NCBI RefSeq assembly: GCF_030546745.1
Contig: NZ_JAUOPD010000004.1
Span: 62,001 to 126,000 of the forward strand
Length of the DNA stretch: 64,000 nt
Direction: 5' to 3'
DNA from: Thalassotalea sp. 1_MG-2023
GTDB lineage: Bacteria > Pseudomonadota > Gammaproteobacteria > Enterobacterales > Alteromonadaceae
Below, piece after piece: positions 60,078 to 64,000 of this stretch (position 1 is the stretch's first letter; each line of letters begins with the position of its first letter). The notes beneath the pieces were generated by a model. The model saw only the letters and a program-made list of their open reading frames with translations. It was not told the DNA's origin and did no database searches. Both the position numbers and the translations under genes were made by a program.

Positions 60078-61793
60078 ATGGCTGCACCTAAATTAAAAAT
60101 GCGATTGGGTGACTTGTTAGTTCATGAGCATATCATTACTAATGAACAATTAATGCAAGCACTTAATAGTCAAAAGTCAACAGGTAGAAAGCTTGGTGAT
60201 ACCTTAATTGAATTAGGATATTTAGGAGAAAGACAACTTCTAGAATTTTTAGCACAACAACTTGATGTACCGTTTTTAGATATTAGTCAACGTAGAATTC
60301 CAACGGAAGTCGCAAAACTATTACCAGAAGTTCATGCACGTAGATTAAGAGCGCTTATTATTGAAGATCAAGGTGATGCCGTACTTGTGGGTATGAGTGA
60401 TCCAGCAGATTTAGGTGGTTTAGATCAACTTGAAGACATGCTTTCGCCACGAAAAATCAAACTTGCCGTTGTTATGGAGTCGCAATTATACCAAGCTTTC
60501 GATGGTTTATACCGCCGTACAGCTGATATTGAATCTTTTGCGAGTCAACTAGAGGAAGAATACGATCAATCGTCTGAATTTGATTTAACCACCTCATTCG
60601 TTGATGAAGGCGGGGATGCAACCGTTGGTAAGCTGTTACAATCTGTTTTTGAAGATGCAGTTCAAATGCGAGCTTCAGATATACATATTGAACCAGATGA
60701 AAATTTATTACGCATTCGCCAACGTATTGATGGCGTGCTGCAAGAAAATGTATTGAAAGAAAATAAAATAGCATCTGCTATGGTTTTGCGATTAAAGTTA
60801 ATGGCAGGCTTAGATATTTCAGAAAAACGGTTACCACAAGATGGCCGCTTTAATTTGAAAATTAAAGGTCACAGTATTGATGTACGTATGTCGACAATGC
60901 CGGTGCAACATGGCGAGTCAGTGGTTATGCGGTTGTTAGATCAGTCGGCAGGCTTGCTGTCGCTTGATGAAACCGGTATGCCTACTGAGTTAGTTGCACG
61001 GGTAAGACATCAAATTAGTCGTCCTCACGGTATGGTGTTGGTTACTGGGCCGACAGGTAGCGGTAAAACAACAACATTATATGGTGCTTTAAGTGAATTA
61101 AACCAATCTTCAAAAAAAATAATCACTGTTGAAGATCCCGTAGAATATCGTCTACCACGGATAAATCAGGTACAAGTTAATAGTAAAATAAACTTAAGTT
61201 TCTCAGGCGTTTTACGTACAGCATTACGTCAAGATCCCGATATTATCATGGTGGGTGAGATGCGTGATCATGAAACCGTTGAAATTGGTTTGCGAGGCGC
61301 ATTAACGGGGCACTTGGTATTATCAACGTTACATACCAATGATGCCATCACTAGCGCATTAAGATTGATAGATATGGGCGCAGCTGGTTTTTTAGTGGGA
61401 AGTTCGTTACGTGCGATTATTGCTCAGCGTTTAGTACGTCGTGTTTGTGAAAGTTGTGCAAGTGAGCATCATCCAACAAGCCAAGAAAAAATATGGTTAT
61501 CACACTTAGCGGGAGATAAAGCCACGCAGGCAAGTTTCAAACAAGGAACAGGATGTCAGTCATGTCAATATACAGGTTATAAAGGCAGAATCGGCGTATT
61601 TGAATTATTAGAAATGAATGAACCAATGATGGCAGCATTAAAAAGAGATGACACTGAAATGTTTACTGAGCAAGCAAAAGCACACCCTAGGTTTACTCCT
61701 TTAGCGATGGCTGCTTTTGATTATGCTGCTCAAGGCATAACAACCGTTGAAGAAGTGCTACGCCTTGTTGAAATGGTTGATGTGAGCGAGTAA
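60078..61793 (+). CDS. mshE: MSHA pilus extension ATPase MshE, c-di-GMP binding
   Basis: 571 residues. N-terminal MshEN domain with two tandem motifs of the c-di-GMP-binding pattern: 'RLGDLLVHEHIITNEQLMQALNSQ' read from residue 7, with a second copy 'KLGDTLIELGYLGERQLLEFLAQQ'. The GspE-type ATPase core follows: Walker A 'TGPTGSGKTTTLYGAL', Asp box, Walker B 'DIIMVGEMRDHETVEIGLRGALTGHLVLSTLHTNDA', and the zinc-type Cys pairs 'CESCASEHH...CQSCQYTGYKGR'. Powers pilus extension and couples it to cellular c-di-GMP. Confidence 0.95.
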   Translation: MAAPKLKMRLGDLLVHEHIITNEQLMQALNSQKSTGRKLGDTLIELGYLGERQLLEFLAQQLDVPFLDISQRRIPTEVAKLLPEVHARRLRALIIEDQGDAVLVGMSDPADLGGLDQLEDMLSPRKIKLAVVMESQLYQAFDGLYRRTADIESFASQLEEEYDQSSEFDLTTSFVDEGGDATVGKLLQSVFEDAVQMRASDIHIEPDENLLRIRQRIDGVLQENVLKENKIASAMVLRLKLMAGLDISEKRLPQDGRFNLKIKGHSIDVRMSTMPVQHGESVVMRLLDQSAGLLSLDETGMPTELVARVRHQISRPHGMVLVTGPTGSGKTTTLYGALSELNQSSKKIITVEDPVEYRLPRINQVQVNSKINLSFSGVLRTALRQDPDIIMVGEMRDHETVEIGLRGALTGHLVLSTLHTNDAITSALRLIDMGAAGFLVGSSLRAIIAQRLVRRVCESCASEHHPTSQEKIWLSHLAGDKATQASFKQGTGCQSCQYTGYKGRIGVFELLEMNEPMMAALKRDDTEMFTEQAKAHPRFTPLAMAAFDYAAQGITTVEEVLRLVEMVDVSE

Positions 61794-61799
61794 CGAGAT

Positions 61800-63032
61800 A
61801 TGGCGGCATTTGATTATATTGGTAGAAATAGCAGTGGCACACAGGTAAAGGGTTCAATTGAGGCCACTAATGCCGCAGCTGTCGCTGAGCAGTTAAACCG
61901 CCAACACATTATTCCAATCGCTATCGAGCCAAGTAAAGACAAATCAGGTGATGCAAATAATCAATTGGACTTAGCGCAAATTTTTGGTTCATCACCCGTG
62001 TCATTAGATGATCTGATCGTATTTTGTCGGCAAATGTATGCGCTAGTTCGTTCAGGCGTGCCCATTTTACGCGCTATTAATGGCATGGCAGATTCTAGTA
62101 ATAACAAACAGTTAAAAAAGGCGTTAGTCGAGATAGCGTCACAGCTTGAAGGGGGTTATGCTCTTTCTTCCGCCTTGAACCATCATCCGAGAATTTTTAC
62201 ACCACTGTTTATTTCTTTGGTTCATGTGGGTGAGAACACCGGGCAACTTGAACAAGCATTCGCAAAATTAGCCAGCTATTTCGAACGTGAACAAGAAACA
62301 AGAAAACGCATTAAAACTGCGCTACGTTACCCGTCATTTGTGATCATCGCGATTGTTATCGCCATTGTTATTTTAAATATTTTTGTTATTCCAACCTTTG
62401 CTGATATGTTTTCTAAGTTGGGGGCGGAGTTACCTTGGGCAACCAAAGCATTAATTAATAGCTCGGCTTTTTTCTTAAGCTATTGGCCGCATATGCTCAT
62501 TGTGTGTGTGTTTGGCTTTTTTGGCACGCGCAGTTATTTAAAAACCACTGATGGCAAATATCGTTGGGATCGCATAAAAACCCGTTTACCGATTGTTGGT
62601 TCAATTATCGAACGCTCGATACTTGCACGTTTTTCACATAGTTTTGCCATTGTACTAAAAGCTGGTGTACCAATGACTACAGGTCTATCGTTAGTGTCAG
62701 AAGCTGTTGATAACAGCTATATGGGCAAGAAAATAGTTGCAATGCGTACAGCCATTGAGAGTGGAGAAAGTTTATTACGCTCAGCAATAGCGAGTGAGTT
62801 GTTTACTCCGTTAGTGTTGCAGATGGTTGCTGTAGGCGAAGAAACTGGCCGAGTTGATGAATTATTGCAAGAAGTCGCGGAATATTATGAACGTGAAGTG
62901 GATTACGAATTAAGTACGTTAACCGCTAAAATCGAGCCTATTTTAATAGCCGTTGTTGCTGCCATGGTACTCATTTTAGCTCTGGGTATATTTACGCCAA
63001 TGTGGGATATGATGTCTGCATTCAAGGGGTAA
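61800..63032 (+). CDS. mshG: MSHA platform protein MshG (PilC/GspF family)
   Basis: 410 residues. Two GspF domains: 'LDDLIVFCRQMYALVRSGVPILRAINGMA...ALVEIASQLEGGYALSSALNHHPRIFTPLFISLVHVGENTGQLEQAF' and 'ARFSHSFAIVLKAGVPMTTGLSLVSEAVDNSYMGKKIVAMRTAIESGESLLRSAIASELFTPLVLQMVAVGEETGRVDELLQEV', each with helices spanning the inner membrane (about 175-200, 225-245, 375-400). It is the rotor/platform for the MshE ATPase. Confidence 0.94.
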   Translation: MAAFDYIGRNSSGTQVKGSIEATNAAAVAEQLNRQHIIPIAIEPSKDKSGDANNQLDLAQIFGSSPVSLDDLIVFCRQMYALVRSGVPILRAINGMADSSNNKQLKKALVEIASQLEGGYALSSALNHHPRIFTPLFISLVHVGENTGQLEQAFAKLASYFEREQETRKRIKTALRYPSFVIIAIVIAIVILNIFVIPTFADMFSKLGAELPWATKALINSSAFFLSYWPHMLIVCVFGFFGTRSYLKTTDGKYRWDRIKTRLPIVGSIIERSILARFSHSFAIVLKAGVPMTTGLSLVSEAVDNSYMGKKIVAMRTAIESGESLLRSAIASELFTPLVLQMVAVGEETGRVDELLQEVAEYYEREVDYELSTLTAKIEPILIAVVAAMVLILALGIFTPMWDMMSAFKG

Positions 63033-63034
63033 AC

Positions 63035-63520
63035 ATGACACAGCAAGAGCAGGCAAATAGCCGAGAAAAATCGCTCAGTGAAAATATTATGATTATCACG
63101 CTAGTGGCTTGTTTGATGTCGGTGTTTATTTATTACTTTTTTAAACAGGAACAACGCTTTACTAAAGTTAGTTTTGAAACCGCGGCATCAACGTTTGCTA
63201 CTAGAGTCATGTCAATAAGAGCACAATGGTTTATGGAAAATCAACCAAGTGTTGTTACTATTAAGAAAGAAGGAATTACGATATCTGTAAATGGGAAGGG
63301 CTGGGTTGATTTTCAACAGGTTAACAATAATTGTGGCAAGATTTGGCAAGTGGTCATGCAGTCACAGTTAACTTTCATGAATCAACCAGTTGCTGCTATT
63401 GAACGGTTTAGAGAAAAGCCGACCTTGCAAAGGCGTTGTCGATATCAGCTTGCCAGTGGAGAATACTTTGACTATGCCCTGCAAACAGGTACAGTGAGTC
63501 AGGTAATGGTAATAAAATAA
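63035..63520 (+). CDS. mshF: MSHA biogenesis protein MshF
   Basis: 161 residues from ATG at 63035, 2 nt after the mshG stop with AAGGGG upstream. One membrane helix (about 18-37, 'IMIITLVACLMSVFIYYFF') and a periplasmic domain of about 120 residues. MshF proteins are poorly conserved; the call rests on gene order between mshG and the first pilin gene. Confidence 0.75.
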   Translation: MTQQEQANSREKSLSENIMIITLVACLMSVFIYYFFKQEQRFTKVSFETAASTFATRVMSIRAQWFMENQPSVVTIKKEGITISVNGKGWVDFQQVNNNCGKIWQVVMQSQLTFMNQPVAAIERFREKPTLQRRCRYQLASGEYFDYALQTGTVSQVMVIK

Positions 63521-63621
63521 GAAGGCGTCAATGTTAATACCTGTTGATTGATATAAATCAGTGACTTATTAGCTAAAACGTTGTTAGAATAATTTTAAGA
63601 TCTAAATTGAGGTTGTGTTAT

Positions 63622-64000
63622 ATGAAAAAGCAATCAGGTTTCACGTTAATTGAGCTGGTTATTGTTGTTGTAATATTAGGTTTTCTTGCGGTAACAGCAA
63701 TACCTAAGTTTTTAGATTTAACTGATCGCGCTAAAGAAGCTAATATCGAAGGTATGGCCGGCGGCTTTGCAACGGGTATATCGCTAGCGAGAGCGCAATG
63801 GGAAGCGTTAGGCAGAGAACAGGATACTGGTGGTCGAAATGTCGTCACTTATGACGGAACAGAAGTGCTATTAACAACAGAAGCTGCCGGTATTCGCCCT
63901 GGTTATGTGGTGGGTTCTACGGCCGTGACCAATGATGGTGCTAGCTTAGGTGGTGGTTTTGATGCGGCAAATTGTGCTGATGTATGGGACAGTATATTAC
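63622..64000 (+). CDS. mshB: MSHA minor pilin MshB, 5' part
   Basis: Runs off the right edge (126 codons seen). Type IV prepilin: short leader MKKQSG, cleavage G^F, then 'FTLIELVIVVVILGFLAVTAIPKFLDLTDRAKEAN' with the +5 Glu. The following 'IEGMAGGFATGISLARAQWEALGR' and 'NVVTYDGTEVLLTTEAAGIRPGYVVG' match MshB rather than MshA. ATG at 63622 has GAGG 11 nt upstream. The ~100-bp gap before it holds a possible own promoter but no clear consensus. Confidence 0.88.
   Translation, partial: MKKQSGFTLIELVIVVVILGFLAVTAIPKFLDLTDRAKEANIEGMAGGFATGISLARAQWEALGREQDTGGRNVVTYDGTEVLLTTEAAGIRPGYVVGSTAVTNDGASLGGGFDAANCADVWDSIL

Overview
The window is chromosomal DNA of a low-GC marine gammaproteobacterium. The gene set (MSHA pilus locus, motX beside rnr, dusA, rplM-rpsI, rpsF-priB-rpsR-rplI, PspA, hemL, pyrB, erpA) and the protein sequences suggest the order Alteromonadales, probably a Colwellia/Thalassotalea-like member. 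That placement is inference from family resemblance, not from an rRNA gene.

Positions 1 to about 22.2 kb are the right part of a P2-family (HP1/K139-like) myophage prophage that runs off the left edge. Portal (Q-like) and terminase (P-like) read leftward and are followed by a holin-like gene, two unknown genes and the start of a probable beta-helix protein. Diverging from them, one rightward late block encodes scaffold/protease, capsid, small terminase, head and tail completion proteins, sheath (DUF2586), tube (DUF2597), a YkuD-like cell-wall protein, tail chaperone with a -1 frameshift extension (DUF6890-like), tape measure, baseplate, tail fibre and hub/spike. A tyrosine integrase reads back against this block and abuts dusA, so the element sits in the 5' end of dusA, a known integration hotspot.

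From 22.2 to 30.1 kb come dusA with its terminator, a poorly coding 1.1-kb gap with a few possible small ORFs, a sigma-54-type promoter followed by a psp-like envelope stress cluster (small exported protein, PspA, mini-PspC, membrane protein, TPR protein), an enoyl-CoA hydratase/isomerase, and a PCu(A)C copper chaperone-DUF2333-outer membrane barrel set.

From 30.3 to 50.96 kb the window is mainly housekeeping: rplM-rpsI, a STAS-like protein, hemL and pyrB, hemJ and a ClC protein, a DUF6776-like protein, erpA, an RND efflux pair, an HD-GYP phosphodiesterase, motX behind a sigma-28-type promoter, rnr (no ATG/GTG/TTG at its apparent N-terminus; ATT inferred), rlmB, a solitary periplasmic binding protein that also lacks a normal start codon, and the rpsF-priB-rpsR-rplI operon behind a structured leader.

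From 51.1 kb to the right edge lies the MSHA type IV pilus locus: mshH (CsrD-like, degenerate GGDEF/EAL), an antisense PLP desulfhydrase/deaminase gene, then mshI, mshI2, mshJ, mshK, mshL, mshM, mshN, mshE, mshG, mshF and a partial mshB. MshE carries two c-di-GMP-binding MshEN motifs, so an HD-GYP enzyme, a polar flagellar motor gene and a c-di-GMP-controlled pilus lie within about 20 kb. I found no tRNA, rRNA, CRISPR array or intact insertion sequence.
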